Source: Clostridia bacterium
GTDB lineage: Bacteria > Bacillota > Clostridia > Christensenellales > Borkfalkiaceae
Direction of reading: 5' to 3'
Assembly (NCBI GenBank): GCA_900771345.1
Contig: CAAGNQ010000045.1
Coordinates: 68,228-132,227, forward strand
DNA: 64,000 bases
Shown: positions 35,808 through 45,067 of the stretch, piece after piece
Layout: each line of letters opens with the position of its first letter
Position numbering within the stretch: position 1 is the first letter of the stretch
Notes under the pieces: generated by a model
What the model was told of the DNA's origin: nothing
Database searches by the model: none
Seen by the model: only the letters and a program-made list of their open reading frames with translations
Translations under genes and position numbers: made by a program

Positions 35808-35881
35808 GTATAAATTTTTGCTTTTTATCCTGCCGTATGTTATAATCAAATTGCTAAATCAAAATCTTGGAGAAATATATT

Positions 35882-36319
35882 ATGGAGAGCAAAATAAGAC
35901 TTATGACGGCGAACGACAAAGAGAGCGTTTTTGAAATGATGAAGGTTTTTTATTCTTCGCCAGCAGTATTTACTAACGGCTCGGACGAAATATTTTTAGC
36001 CGATATAGAAAATTGCATAAACGAAAATCAGTATTTAGAGGGATTTGTTTTTGAAAATTCGTTAGGTTTGCAAGGCTACGCCATGATTGCAAAAAGTTTT
36101 TCAACTGAATTTGGAAAGCCGTGTATTTGGATTGAGGATTTATATCTTAAAGAAGAATATCGTGGACAAGGGCTTGGAAAAAATTTTTTTGAATTTATTC
36201 AAAAAAGATATAATAACTGTATTTTCCGTCTAGAAGTAGAAGAAGAAAACAAAAGGGCGATTAGTTTATATAAAAAATGTGGATTTTCTCTTCTGCCTTA
36301 TATGGAAATGAAAAAATAA
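35882..36319 (+). CDS. GNAT-family N-acetyltransferase
   Basis: A 145-residue acetyltransferase. The acetyl-CoA loop appears as LKEEYRGQGLGKNFF near residues 90-105, and RLEVEEENKRAISLYKKCGF is the usual C-terminal half. ATG 35882 follows GGAG with a 9-nt gap. The substrate is unknown; RimI-type protein acetylation and small-molecule acetylation are both possible. Confidence 0.85.
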   Translation: MESKIRLMTANDKESVFEMMKVFYSSPAVFTNGSDEIFLADIENCINENQYLEGFVFENSLGLQGYAMIAKSFSTEFGKPCIWIEDLYLKEEYRGQGLGKNFFEFIQKRYNNCIFRLEVEEENKRAISLYKKCGFSLLPYMEMKK

Positions 36320-36341
36320 ACGAATAACACTCAAAAAGCAC

Positions 36342-36605
36342 CTAAACACTAGGATGCTTTTTATTTTTTTCTTTTACGCGTTTAACGAACTCGTCGTGCG
36401 AGGTCATAGTGGATACCATTGACGCCTGAAGAGGCAAAAACGGCTCGGGCGTTTTTTCTTTGGGGGGTTGGGGCTGATTGTCGCTAGAAAAAAGCGAAGA
36501 AAAAATACTGTTTTCTTTGCTCGTATTTTGGCTATCCCCGTTGGTTTGCGAAGGGTTTGCTGAGAAAAGCGAGTTTAAAAGATTAAAAATGCCGAATTTA
36601 TCCAT
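36342..36605 (-). CDS. Small protein of unknown function
   Basis: An 87-residue ORF from ATG 36605, preceded by GGAGGAAAATAAA. It opens MDKFGIFNLLNSLFS, then has a Ser/Asn/Gln/Pro-rich low-complexity middle and a polar C-terminus with a Lys-rich helix (FVKRVKEKNKKH). There is no Cys and no membrane segment. I recognise no family. Confidence 0.6.
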   Translation of the reverse strand: MDKFGIFNLLNSLFSANPSQTNGDSQNTSKENSIFSSLFSSDNQPQPPKEKTPEPFLPLQASMVSTMTSHDEFVKRVKEKNKKHPSV

Positions 36606-36751
36606 TTTATTTTCCTCCAAAACTGAAAAACCATAAAAAAATCTTAAAAATTTATTGCAAAACAGAGTGATTTGGTTTATAATATATAACTGTATAACTA
36701 TTTATATTCGGAAGCTGTTTAAAAGTTTCCTAATAACTAATCGGAGAGAAT

Positions 36752-38599
36752 ATGAAAAAAACATTACTAAAAATTTTAACGAGCGTACTTTCTGTTTGTA
36801 TGCTTATATGTGTTTTAACTGCTTGTGGTGGCGCAGGCAACTGGAAAGGTACGACTATGACTTCTTGGGGCAACGTTAAATCTCACGGAGGATTTGTTGC
36901 AGAAACCGATTCGTATATTTACTATATTAACGGTGTTGGCGTTTCTACTGATAGCAATAAGTTTGGCGTGCCGATTAAGGGAAGTTTAATGGCTATGCAA
37001 AAGAGCGATTTATCAAAAACAGAAATCGTTGTTCCTAAACTTTTTGTGGCAAGCGATTATAACGCAGGGCTTTTCATTGATGGCGAATACGTTTATTACG
37101 GCACACCGAGTTTGGATAAATCGGCTGACGGGTCTATAGCAAATAACGAAATGGAGTTTATGAAAACAAGACTCGACGGAAAGAAAACAGAAGAACTCTT
37201 TAAGGTTTCTTCTCTTTCGACCGAATATAGAATAATCAAGGGCGAAAATACTGTATATATCGTTTATTATGACGCAGAAGAAAGCGCTCTTATGAGTTAT
37301 AGCGTTAACGATAAAAAGGCAACCGTTATTGCAAAAACAGATGATAAAGCAGATAAATATTCTCTTTCAGAATATAAGTTCGTTGTCGGTGCAGAACAAG
37401 ATATAGCAGTGCTCTATACTGTTAATATTTTCTCCGAAAAATATTTGGAAGACAAGGCTCAAACGAGTGGATACCAGAGAGCGACAGAGAGTTATAATAA
37501 CCTCTATGCATATAAGGTTGGCGACGCTGTTAATTCAGAGACGGGTCTTGCAGGAAGGCTTATCGGTAGCGAAAAAGGCTATACCTATTCAATTGATCTT
37601 GCAGGGGAATACGTTTTATATACGCAAACTTCAACCTCGGCAGTTGGAACGGCTAAAACTTATGGTGACACTGCGAAGAACATTCTAGCAAAAACCGAAC
37701 ATCAAGAAATCGCAAACAAAGATTATATTTCAGAAGCAAACCTAATCGTTTCTCTTGACGAAGTTTATAGTTTTGCAGACGGAAAGATTTACAGGTCAAC
37801 GCTTATCGATAACGATAAGACGAATAAAACGGTTGTGGCATTGGGTACAGAAATCTCTTCGCTACTATTTATTAAAGGCTCTGACATATATTATCTAACG
37901 ACAAGCAATACGATTGCAAGAATACAAATGAATAGTGAAGAGGCTAATGAAATAATTGTTTCGGAGGGAACGGTAGATACGGCGTGGTATGCTCCGGAAA
38001 TTATTACTATTGGCGAAAAGAATTATATATTCTACGTGGACACTTCTGAACTCGGTGCATCATACGTTAAATATGCAGACCTATCAATCCTTGCAGAAGA
38101 AGATACTGATGACGACGGCAAGAACGATAGATTCTTCGTTGACGGCGCAATTTCAATAGGCGTTAAGACGGATGCAGACCTAGCCAAAATCGTAGAAGCA
38201 CAAATCAAAGCAATAGCAAACGAACTCGAAGAAGGAGTTATTCCTTTTGAAGAGGTTGACGATAAATTGACCTTTGGTGCAGTAACCGAGGCTAGAGCAG
38301 AGTACGACAAACTCTCTAAAGAGGCAAAGAAATTGTTTAGTGAACAATCGCTAAAAACCTTAAATAATTATGAGAAAGCCATCGAGATGGCAAACGTTTA
38401 TAAAAAACTCGACGGAATGTACGGCTATGCTAGTATGACGAGCGCCGAACAACAAGCAATGAAAACTGCTTACGAAGAGATTAAAGAACAAATAAACGAA
38501 TTTATGTCAAGCAGTGATTTTGCAGTGGTTGGAGGATTTATTTCAAACAATGCAAAATGGAATTTCCAAAAAGCAGAAGAATTGTTTGAGGCTGAATAA
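36752..38599 (+). CDS. Large lipoprotein, DUF5050-like beta-propeller, plus helical C-terminus
   Basis: A 615-residue secreted lipoprotein: the signal peptide ends in the lipobox LTAC near residue 25. The body has repeated Y-I/V-YY-type strands (SYIYYINGVG, EYVYYGTP, DIYYLTTS) typical of DUF5050/YncE-like propeller repeats. From about residue 470 the sequence becomes helical and acidic. CGGAGAG precedes the ATG. It is followed by a terminator. Function is unknown; a surface-sensing or binding role is a guess. Confidence 0.75.
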   Translation: MKKTLLKILTSVLSVCMLICVLTACGGAGNWKGTTMTSWGNVKSHGGFVAETDSYIYYINGVGVSTDSNKFGVPIKGSLMAMQKSDLSKTEIVVPKLFVASDYNAGLFIDGEYVYYGTPSLDKSADGSIANNEMEFMKTRLDGKKTEELFKVSSLSTEYRIIKGENTVYIVYYDAEESALMSYSVNDKKATVIAKTDDKADKYSLSEYKFVVGAEQDIAVLYTVNIFSEKYLEDKAQTSGYQRATESYNNLYAYKVGDAVNSETGLAGRLIGSEKGYTYSIDLAGEYVLYTQTSTSAVGTAKTYGDTAKNILAKTEHQEIANKDYISEANLIVSLDEVYSFADGKIYRSTLIDNDKTNKTVVALGTEISSLLFIKGSDIYYLTTSNTIARIQMNSEEANEIIVSEGTVDTAWYAPEIITIGEKNYIFYVDTSELGASYVKYADLSILAEEDTDDDGKNDRFFVDGAISIGVKTDADLAKIVEAQIKAIANELEEGVIPFEEVDDKLTFGAVTEARAEYDKLSKEAKKLFSEQSLKTLNNYEKAIEMANVYKKLDGMYGYASMTSAEQQAMKTAYEEIKEQINEFMSSSDFAVVGGFISNNAKWNFQKAEELFEAE

Positions 38600-38634
38600 G
38601 ATTATTCTATAAATTAAATAATTTATTAAAAATT

Positions 38635-38670
38635 ATGGCAGATGAAAACTCATCTGCCATATTATTTTTT
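38635..38670 (+). terminator. Terminator after the lipoprotein gene
   Basis: The stem ATGGCAGATGA/TCATCTGCCAT is followed by ATTATTTTTT. Confidence 0.9.
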
Positions 38671-38687
38671 CAATATTCCTAATAAAA

Positions 38688-38810
38688 TTGTCGATTTTTG
38701 GGGTTTTTATTAAGAAAATGTCTATGTTTTAGAATATTTTTCAAAATTCGACAAATATTTTTCAAAATTAATCAAATTCGCTTTACCATTTTATAAAAAT
38801 GTAGTAAAAT
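38688..38810 (+). promoter_or_regulatory. spo0A promoter with Spo0A-box matches
   Basis: On the minus strand TTTGTCGAA (38747-38755) is a perfect Spo0A-box core (TGTCGAA). On the plus strand TTGTCGAT (38688-38695) is a one-mismatch second box. Downstream, TTTACC (38782-38787) and TAAAAT (38805-38810), 17 bp apart, form the promoter. The position suggests autoregulation. Confidence 0.65.
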
Positions 38811-38840
38811 AAAAATGCAATCAAAATAAAGGAGCGAATT

Positions 38841-39605
38841 ATGCAGAAAAAGACGGTATTTTTGTTACAAGAGAATAATGAAACAAACCAAACTTTAGAA
38901 AAGCAGTTTACAACCGACAAAGAGTTTGAGGTAGTTGGCACGGCTACGGACGGAATTTCGGCAATATCTATGATAAACGAGAAAAAGCCAGGTTATTTAA
39001 TTACCGAACTGGTGATTAGTGGATATGATGGATTATCAGTTATTAGAAAGGTTAAAGAAGTTGGAGGAATAAAAATAGTCGTTTTGACCTCTCTTTGTAG
39101 TGATGAGGTTGTTAGAAGGTCTTTAGAGGCTGGAGCAGATTATTTTATGGTTAAGCCTTGTGACTTTGGGGTGTTAAAAGAAAGATTAATCGATATTTGC
39201 GAAAACGGGGATAAGGCTAATCAGATTTCAGACGGTGCTAATAAAATGTTTCACGATATTAGCCTAGAGGAAAAGATAAGCAAAATATTTATTAACGTCG
39301 GGATTCCTCCACATATCAAGGGATATACTTTCTTAAGAGAGGGTGTAAAGATGGCAGTAGAAGAGCCACAAATTATTAATAACATAACAAAGAAACTCTA
39401 TCCTATGATAGGACAAAAATACGATACGACTGCGAGCAAGGTTGAAAGGGCAATTCGTCACGCAATCGAAGTTGCGTGGAATAGAGGAAGGATTGATAAT
39501 ATAAACAGTATATTAGGCGTGCGCGCATACGTAGGTGCAGAAAAGCCGACCAACGGTGAGTTTATAGCGCTCGTCGCAGATAAAATGCTACTCGAAAAAA
39601 TGTAA
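38841..39605 (+). CDS. spo0A: Sporulation regulator Spo0A with degenerate receiver domain
   Basis: A 254-residue protein. The C-terminal DNA-binding domain is classic Spo0A (HIKGYTFLREGVKMA, ASKVERAIRHAIEVAW, KPTNGEFIALVADK). The N-terminal receiver fold is kept but its active site is not: the acidic pair normally at residues 10-11 is Gln10-Glu11, and the phosphoacceptor Asp is Glu56 in LITELVISG. Thr83 and Lys105 (MVKPC) are retained. The codons are clear (CAA GAG; GAA). A phosphorelay could not act on it in the standard way; Glu56 might mimic the phosphorylated state. AAGGAG precedes the ATG. Confidence 0.93.
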   Translation: MQKKTVFLLQENNETNQTLEKQFTTDKEFEVVGTATDGISAISMINEKKPGYLITELVISGYDGLSVIRKVKEVGGIKIVVLTSLCSDEVVRRSLEAGADYFMVKPCDFGVLKERLIDICENGDKANQISDGANKMFHDISLEEKISKIFINVGIPPHIKGYTFLREGVKMAVEEPQIINNITKKLYPMIGQKYDTTASKVERAIRHAIEVAWNRGRIDNINSILGVRAYVGAEKPTNGEFIALVADKMLLEKM

Positions 39606-39677
39606 AAGTGAAAAATTTTTAAAAAAAGTAATAAAAAACAGTTTACAAATCTTCTATATGTATATATAATATACAGC

Positions 39678-39699
39678 AGTCAAAGGATAAGCACTTTGA
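39678..39699 (+). promoter_or_regulatory. 5' UTR hairpin before the double zinc-ribbon gene
   Basis: GTCAAAG and CTTTGAC form a 7-bp stem in the untranslated region. Upstream, TTTACA and TATAAT with a 17-bp spacer form a good promoter. Confidence 0.45.
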
Positions 39700-39740
39700 C
39701 GGCAAGAACGTAATATATATGATATATATGGAGATAAACT

Positions 39741-40235
39741 ATGCCAGGTGATTACATTAAATGCCCTAGATGCGAACTTAATTATATTAAGAAGGGCGAA
39801 GAATATTGTCAAGTGTGTAAAGCCGAACTAAAAGGTCAGAAGTTAATGTTTGCTGATATGGAAGAGGATGATACTGAGGGTTTGGAATTATGCCCTGTAT
39901 GCCATCAAAATTATATTAAGCCGGGCGAAAGCATGTGTGCTAAGTGCATGGAAGAAAAGGATTATCAAAACAGCAGAGAGGACTTAGACGACGATTCGTG
40001 GAAGGATTTCCTTGACGAAAAGGAAGAAGAGGAAGACGAAGAAATGCTTTCACTTGATAAACTTGCAAAAGAAGAAGGCGAGTTTTTAGAGGATGAAGAG
40101 GAGGAAGAAGAATTCATCAGCGAAGAAGTAGATGATGATGACTTTGAAATTCCTGACGTTGACCAATCGGATTTTGAATATGACGAAGACGACGAGGATG
40201 ACGAGGATGAGGATTTTGAGGAAGATGAAGATTAG
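39741..40235 (+). CDS. Tandem zinc-ribbon protein with acidic C-terminal tail
   Basis: A 164-residue protein. Two near-identical four-Cys modules follow each other: Cys 8/11/23/26 and Cys 51/54/66/69, both of the form C-x2-C-x2-NYIK-x-GE-x2-C-x2-C, clearly an internal duplication. The rest is very acidic, with long Asp/Glu runs from about residue 75 to the end. Acidic tails of this kind often bind basic partners or nucleic-acid-binding proteins. It precedes veg by 36 bp. I recognise no named family. Confidence 0.75.
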   Translation: MPGDYIKCPRCELNYIKKGEEYCQVCKAELKGQKLMFADMEEDDTEGLELCPVCHQNYIKPGESMCAKCMEEKDYQNSREDLDDDSWKDFLDEKEEEEDEEMLSLDKLAKEEGEFLEDEEEEEEFISEEVDDDDFEIPDVDQSDFEYDEDDEDDEDEDFEEDED

Positions 40236-40271
40236 AGGTATAAAACATATTATATAGGGAATAACCCTAGT

Positions 40272-40520
40272 ATGATAAAGAACGTTTCATCAATAACTCA
40301 AGTAAAAGAAAAGATAAAGAATATGCAAGAAAAACCTGTAGAAGTCACGGTAAATCTCGGCAGAAATAAGTTTGTCAGTTTTTCGGGCGTGGTAAAAGGC
40401 GTATATCCTGCGCTGTTTACGGTTACGCCAGACGACGATAATTTTAAGGGGAAGACCTCCTATTCATATTCGGAATATATGTGTGGCAAGGTTGCACTTA
40501 ATCTTGCGAATGACGGCTAG
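40272..40520 (+). CDS. veg: Veg protein
   Basis: An 82-residue member of the Veg family (DUF1021), with VTVNLGRNKFVSFSGVVKGVYPALFTV. In B. subtilis veg lies next to ispE, as here with one gene between, and has been linked to biofilm formation. A terminator follows. Confidence 0.92.
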   Translation: MIKNVSSITQVKEKIKNMQEKPVEVTVNLGRNKFVSFSGVVKGVYPALFTVTPDDDNFKGKTSYSYSEYMCGKVALNLANDG

Positions 40521-40523
40521 AAC

Positions 40524-40562
40524 AAGGCTAACGAAGATAAAATTCGTTAGCCTTTTTATTTT
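40524..40562 (+). terminator. Terminator after veg
   Basis: The stem AAGGCTAACGAA/TTCGTTAGCCTT is followed by TTTATTTT. Confidence 0.88.
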
Positions 40563-40627
40563 CAATCGTTCTAAACTAAAGAACTAGGCAATATACTGTA
40601 ATAAAGGTAGCGAATAAGGAGGGTTTT

Positions 40628-42136
40628 ATGTCAGTTGAGCCTATTTTTGAACGAATAAATTATCAAAATAAAATTTTTGAAAAGAAAGAACAAATCAAAT
40701 CAGATTGCAGAACGGAGATTTTTTCCGAATCGGTCAAAAACGTATTAAACGTCAGTGCGTTTGCCGTTGTGAACGACTGCACGATAACTAATGGCAGGGC
40801 AGAATATTCCGGCAAGATTATATATTTTGTTAGTTATTTAACAGAGGACGGGTTGTTAAAAAAGACAGAATGTGGTAACGAATTTTCTGGCGTTATAAAA
40901 GATAGCGCAATAGAAGAGGGAATGCTAGGCAGGATATATTCAAACGTAGAAAAGGTCGAAGCAGACGTTTCAGGCGTAAAACTCTCTGTCAGTGCATATG
41001 TGAACATTTGTCTAGAAACAAAAAGAATGGAGCAGTTTTCAGCACTTTCAGGAGGCGAAAATCTAATTTCAAACAAAAAAGAAATTCCGTTTATAAAAAG
41101 TTTTGGCACAAAAGAGGCAATTTATCCTTTAGAGGAAGAATTTGAGTTAGACTATCCGGTTGAAGAAGTTTTATCACACTGGGCAAACGCTGTGATAACT
41201 TCCGTTCAATGTGGGGTTGGAAGCATTATCGTTGACGGCGAGGTTATATTGTCAGCAATTATGTTGCAAAAAACCGAAAAAAGAGATATAATAAGAGAAA
41301 ATAAGTGCCTGCCGTTTAGAATGGAAATAGAGTGTGACGACGCAATGCCAACAATGACGGCAACTGCTAGAGTTAGCGAAAAATCCTTTAAGACGGACGT
41401 TATTACCGACGAACAAAACGCTAAAAGTATAGTAAACGTTAGCATTACCTTAAAGTTTGAGGGCGAGGCGTTTGCAAACAGCCAAATTACGGTTGCAACC
41501 GACGCGTTTAGTTTAGACGAAGAAATAGAACTTGAAAAAGGCGAACTTTCATTAAATAAAAACTGTGATTTGCGCCATACTACTTCAATAATCAGTGGGA
41601 GAGTGGCGCTTGAAGAACTGCCCGTGAGCACCACGCTATACGCAATCGGTGGAGAAAAGGTGGAAATCACCAGCAAAAACTTTGACCAAACGGGAATAAA
41701 TTTAGTAGGCGTACTAACGGCTGTGGGATACTTTAAGGACGAGGATAAATATTTTACCAGAAAACTTGAGATGCCGTTTGAAAAGAGGATTGATTCAGGG
41801 TTTTCTGAGGAAGTTAGCCTAGAAATAATCGTTAAACCACAACGGGCAAAAGGCAAAATTATCACCCTTACCGAAATGGAAATGGAATGCGAGTTGGGCG
41901 TTATAATTTATCCAACCGAGTGCGAGAGAATTCAACTAGTTAAAGGCATAAAAACGGTGGGCGAAAAGAAGAAATGCCAATCAGCATTAAGCGTTTATAT
42001 AGCAATGGAAGGAGAAGACCTTTGGTCGCTTTCAAAAAGGCTTAATATCTGCCCGGATAGGCTTATAGAGATTAACAAGGAATTATGCTTTCCTCTTACA
42101 GGGAAAGAGAGAATAGTAGTATATAGACAAAGTTAA
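40628..42136 (+). CDS. SPOCS (DUF3794) and LysM protein, SipL-like
   Basis: A 502-residue protein of the clostridial spore-coat morphogenesis type. Repeated DUF3794/SPOCS domains cover about residues 30-430 and a single LysM domain ends the protein (YIAMEGEDLWSLSKRLN). In C. difficile SipL has this architecture and binds SpoIVA to localise the coat. There is no signal peptide, as expected for a mother-cell protein. AAGGAGG precedes the ATG. ispE follows 13 bp later. Confidence 0.88.
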   Translation: MSVEPIFERINYQNKIFEKKEQIKSDCRTEIFSESVKNVLNVSAFAVVNDCTITNGRAEYSGKIIYFVSYLTEDGLLKKTECGNEFSGVIKDSAIEEGMLGRIYSNVEKVEADVSGVKLSVSAYVNICLETKRMEQFSALSGGENLISNKKEIPFIKSFGTKEAIYPLEEEFELDYPVEEVLSHWANAVITSVQCGVGSIIVDGEVILSAIMLQKTEKRDIIRENKCLPFRMEIECDDAMPTMTATARVSEKSFKTDVITDEQNAKSIVNVSITLKFEGEAFANSQITVATDAFSLDEEIELEKGELSLNKNCDLRHTTSIISGRVALEELPVSTTLYAIGGEKVEITSKNFDQTGINLVGVLTAVGYFKDEDKYFTRKLEMPFEKRIDSGFSEEVSLEIIVKPQRAKGKIITLTEMEMECELGVIIYPTECERIQLVKGIKTVGEKKKCQSALSVYIAMEGEDLWSLSKRLNICPDRLIEINKELCFPLTGKERIVVYRQS

Positions 42137-42149
42137 AAAGGAAAACAGA

Positions 42150-42995
42150 ATGAGAATAGCCAAAGAAAAAATACCTGCCAAAGTAAATTTAACTCTTGAC
42201 GTTTTAGGAACTAGTGGAAATTATCACAATATATCCTCGCTCGTTTCTTCAATTAATTTATATGACCAAATAACCCTAAAAAAGCGAAAGGATAGAAAGA
42301 TAACCCTCACCGAAAAAGGCTTAAAAGCCAACTGCCCCAAAAACCAAAACAACGCTGTTAAAATCGCAGACTTGTTTATGAAAACATTCGGCACTAGTGG
42401 AGTGGATATAATCATAAACAAAAAGATATTCGTTGGAGGAGGGCTAGGTGGCTCTAGCGCAGATATAGTGGCTGTCTTAAACGGAATGAAAAGGCTGTTT
42501 AAGATTGAAGATGATATTACCCCTTTGGCTAACAAGTTAGGTAGCGACTGTGCGTATATGCTTGAGGGAGGATACGCAATAATAAGTGGCAGGGGCACGG
42601 AGATTGAAAAGCAAAACGTAAACTGCCGTTTGTATATGATTTTAATTGGTTCAAATAATATAATCTCAGCAAAGAACTGCTATAATAAATTTGACGAGTT
42701 AAATAAAAGTTATCCACCATGCACTAGGTCGGCAACAGAGAGCCTTCTAAAAGGCGATTTGCAAGCGTTTTTTAAAGTCGCAAAAAACGACCTTCAGGAC
42801 TCGGCAATGGAACTAGATAAAGAAATTTTCTTTCCGTACCACGCCTTAAAACAAACGAGCGCAAAGATGATTTCAATCTCAGGGAGTGGCCCTACCGTGT
42901 TTGCCATCTATGATGACAAGAAGTCGAGGGACAGCGCGTATAAGCGCCTCAAAGATATGTTTAACGATAAAATAATAAAAGCGCAAACGCTCTAA
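42150..42995 (+). CDS. ispE: 4-diphosphocytidyl-2-C-methyl-D-erythritol kinase
   Basis: GHMP-family kinase of the MEP isoprenoid pathway, 281 residues. The ATP loop GGGLGGSSADIVAVLNG is near residue 97, KVNLTLDV at the N-terminus and the third motif ISGSGPTVFAIY near 245. It is co-transcribed with the SPOCS gene. Confidence 0.95.
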   Translation: MRIAKEKIPAKVNLTLDVLGTSGNYHNISSLVSSINLYDQITLKKRKDRKITLTEKGLKANCPKNQNNAVKIADLFMKTFGTSGVDIIINKKIFVGGGLGGSSADIVAVLNGMKRLFKIEDDITPLANKLGSDCAYMLEGGYAIISGRGTEIEKQNVNCRLYMILIGSNNIISAKNCYNKFDELNKSYPPCTRSATESLLKGDLQAFFKVAKNDLQDSAMELDKEIFFPYHALKQTSAKMISISGSGPTVFAIYDDKKSRDSAYKRLKDMFNDKIIKAQTL

Positions 42996-43000
42996 ATATT

Positions 43001-43050
43001 AAAAAAAGCAATGGTTTTAGTCTTGTGGCTAAAACCATTGCTTTTTATTT
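43001..43050. terminator. Bidirectional terminator between ispE and the permease
   Basis: An 18-bp stem beginning AAAAAGCAATGGTTTTAG, with its complement, is followed by a T-run on each strand. Confidence 0.92.
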
Positions 43051-43061
43051 GCGTTAAAATC

Positions 43062-44321
43062 TTAAAAAATATTAAAGCAACCTACTAAAGCAAGTAGAGC
43101 AGAAACGGCTATGCAACAGCAAGAAAATAAGAATAATTGACCAAACAGTTTATTTCTGCCTTCAGCTGTTGCAACCTTTGAGGTAGAATATGCAGCGAGC
43201 ATAAGACCACCACAACTAGACAATGGGCTAAACGCTGCAACGTTTGCACCAATGCAAATGCCTGTTACCATAGCGATAGGGTCTATATTTCCAACCGTCA
43301 TCACTAGTTCTGGAACGGTAGGAATTAAAGTCGGCATAACGACGCCTGACGCCGAAGAAACCCAACTCATAACGCCTGCCAAAACGGTAATAATTGCAGA
43401 CGCAGTCTTTTCACCCATTAAAAGAGAAATGCCGTCAGATAATAGGTCAATGCCACCGAGTTTAGTTACTAGTGAAATCAAAATACCAACGCCGGTAATC
43501 ATAATTAAAGTGTTCCAGGAAATTTTTTGCATTGCCTTGCCTTCGTCAGCAAACCCACAAATAGATAATATAACGGCAACCACAAAAGAAATCAAGCCTA
43601 CGTTAACGCTAAACACGGTTGAAATAACAGCAACTAGCACTATGCCAATAATAGTAAACCAATTTGCAAGTTTAAATTTTGAGTCGCAATCTATATTAGA
43701 AATGCTATTTTCACTTTCCTTATATTTATGCCACTTAAACACGAAAAAGTAAAGAATAATAGCCATAAACAACATAACTAAGAACATAAGTAAGGCAATA
43801 GGAAGGTCGACGCCCACAATTCCGCTTTCTTTAGATATAGTAATTGCAACAATGCCAGACGGTGTTATAGGTGACAATCCACCAGAGAAAGCGCCGAGTG
43901 CCCCGAACAATAAAAATTTAATAGGTTCTACCCCAGATTCAATCGCTATTGCTATTGCAAGAACTGAAATAAGTGCAGTAGTAGAAATAAGACCTGGCCC
44001 GATTGCTGAAATTATTGCAGATAACACGAATAAAAGGATAGGAATAAGTTTTACTTTGCCTTTGCATAAACGAATTGATTTTCTAGCGATAATTTCTAAG
44101 GTATGATTATCTTGCGCAATACAAAACAAGAACATAACTCCTAGAAGCATTATAAACAATGAACTGTTAAAAGTTTTAATGAGTTCAGAGTCTGAAATTC
44201 CGGTTATTCTTGCAAGAATTAAGGCAAGCGCAATAGAAACTATACCGGTATTCTTTTTAAATATCGTACCAACGGCTATTGCTGCTGCTAAAAAGACCAA
44301 AGATAAGATAGCATTAAACAT
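43062..44321 (-). CDS. SLC13/MatC-like anion or dicarboxylate permease
   Basis: A 419-residue membrane protein with about 11-12 hydrophobic segments in two halves. GPGLISTTALISVLAIAIAIE, GGLSPITPSGIVA and SSASGVVMPTLIPTVPEL resemble the DASS/MatC ion-transporter superfamily with paired re-entrant Ser/Pro/Gly loops. The substrate is likely a di- or tricarboxylate but is not determined. It is a single gene with GGAG before the start. Confidence 0.75.
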   Translation of the reverse strand: MFNAILSLVFLAAAIAVGTIFKKNTGIVSIALALILARITGISDSELIKTFNSSLFIMLLGVMFLFCIAQDNHTLEIIARKSIRLCKGKVKLIPILLFVLSAIISAIGPGLISTTALISVLAIAIAIESGVEPIKFLLFGALGAFSGGLSPITPSGIVAITISKESGIVGVDLPIALLMFLVMLFMAIILYFFVFKWHKYKESENSISNIDCDSKFKLANWFTIIGIVLVAVISTVFSVNVGLISFVVAVILSICGFADEGKAMQKISWNTLIMITGVGILISLVTKLGGIDLLSDGISLLMGEKTASAIITVLAGVMSWVSSASGVVMPTLIPTVPELVMTVGNIDPIAMVTGICIGANVAAFSPLSSCGGLMLAAYSTSKVATAEGRNKLFGQLFLFSCCCIAVSALLALVGCFNIF

Positions 44322-44529
44322 AAAATTCTCCTTTGTTTTAACACGAAAATCAGTAATAGAAACATTTTATCACTATAAAATTTAAATGTCAATGGTTTAA
44401 ATTATAAAATCAGTGTTTAAGCAGTTCATCAAAAATAAAACTTGAAAGATTTTTTGTTATCGTATAAATATTAAACAATGTGTCAATAAACTATCTAAAA
44501 TTTAAGCAATTTTAGGAGAATTAAAGAAA

Positions 44530-45063
44530 ATGAGAAAAATTTGCATAACTTTTTTAATTGTCGCCATAATATTTGTGTCTGTGATAGGTCTTTTTATTTC
44601 GCAAAACAGTGTTACGACAGAGTATCTTAGGATACATATTCGCGCAGACTCTAATCTCGATGCCGACCAAAACGTTAAATATATGGTTAAAGACGCTGTT
44701 ATCGGTTATCTTGCACCCTATATAACGCAGTGCGACAGTAAAGAAAAAGCGCTTAAAATGCTAAACGACAATCTTAACGAGATAGAAATAACGGCGAATA
44801 AGGTTTTAAAGGACAACGGATTTAACTATACTAGCAGAGCAAAAGTTAAAAGCGAGAAGTTTCCAACAAGGTTTTATAACGACCTATGCTTAGAGGGTGG
44901 CTATTACGACGCGCTTATTTTAGAACTAGGCAGTGGAGAAGGCGATAACTGGTGGTGCGTGGTTTATCCTCCACTCTGCTTTATACAAAAAAACGTAAAG
45001 TATGAGTACCGTAGCAAGATAAAAGATTTAATAGACGAATTTTTTCTTAAAAAGGAGATATGA
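44530..45063 (+). CDS. spoIIR: Stage II sporulation protein R
   Basis: A 177-residue secreted signalling protein made in the forespore that triggers SpoIIGA processing of pro-SigE. The N-terminal membrane segment is residues 5-25; the family motif is YLRIHIRADSNLDADQNVKYMVKDAV, and DNWWCVVYPPLCF follows. AGGAG precedes the ATG. It is 4 bp from sleB. I could not identify a clear forespore-type promoter. Confidence 0.94.
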   Translation: MRKICITFLIVAIIFVSVIGLFISQNSVTTEYLRIHIRADSNLDADQNVKYMVKDAVIGYLAPYITQCDSKEKALKMLNDNLNEIEITANKVLKDNGFNYTSRAKVKSEKFPTRFYNDLCLEGGYYDALILELGSGEGDNWWCVVYPPLCFIQKNVKYEYRSKIKDLIDEFFLKKEI

Positions 45064-45067
45064 GTAA

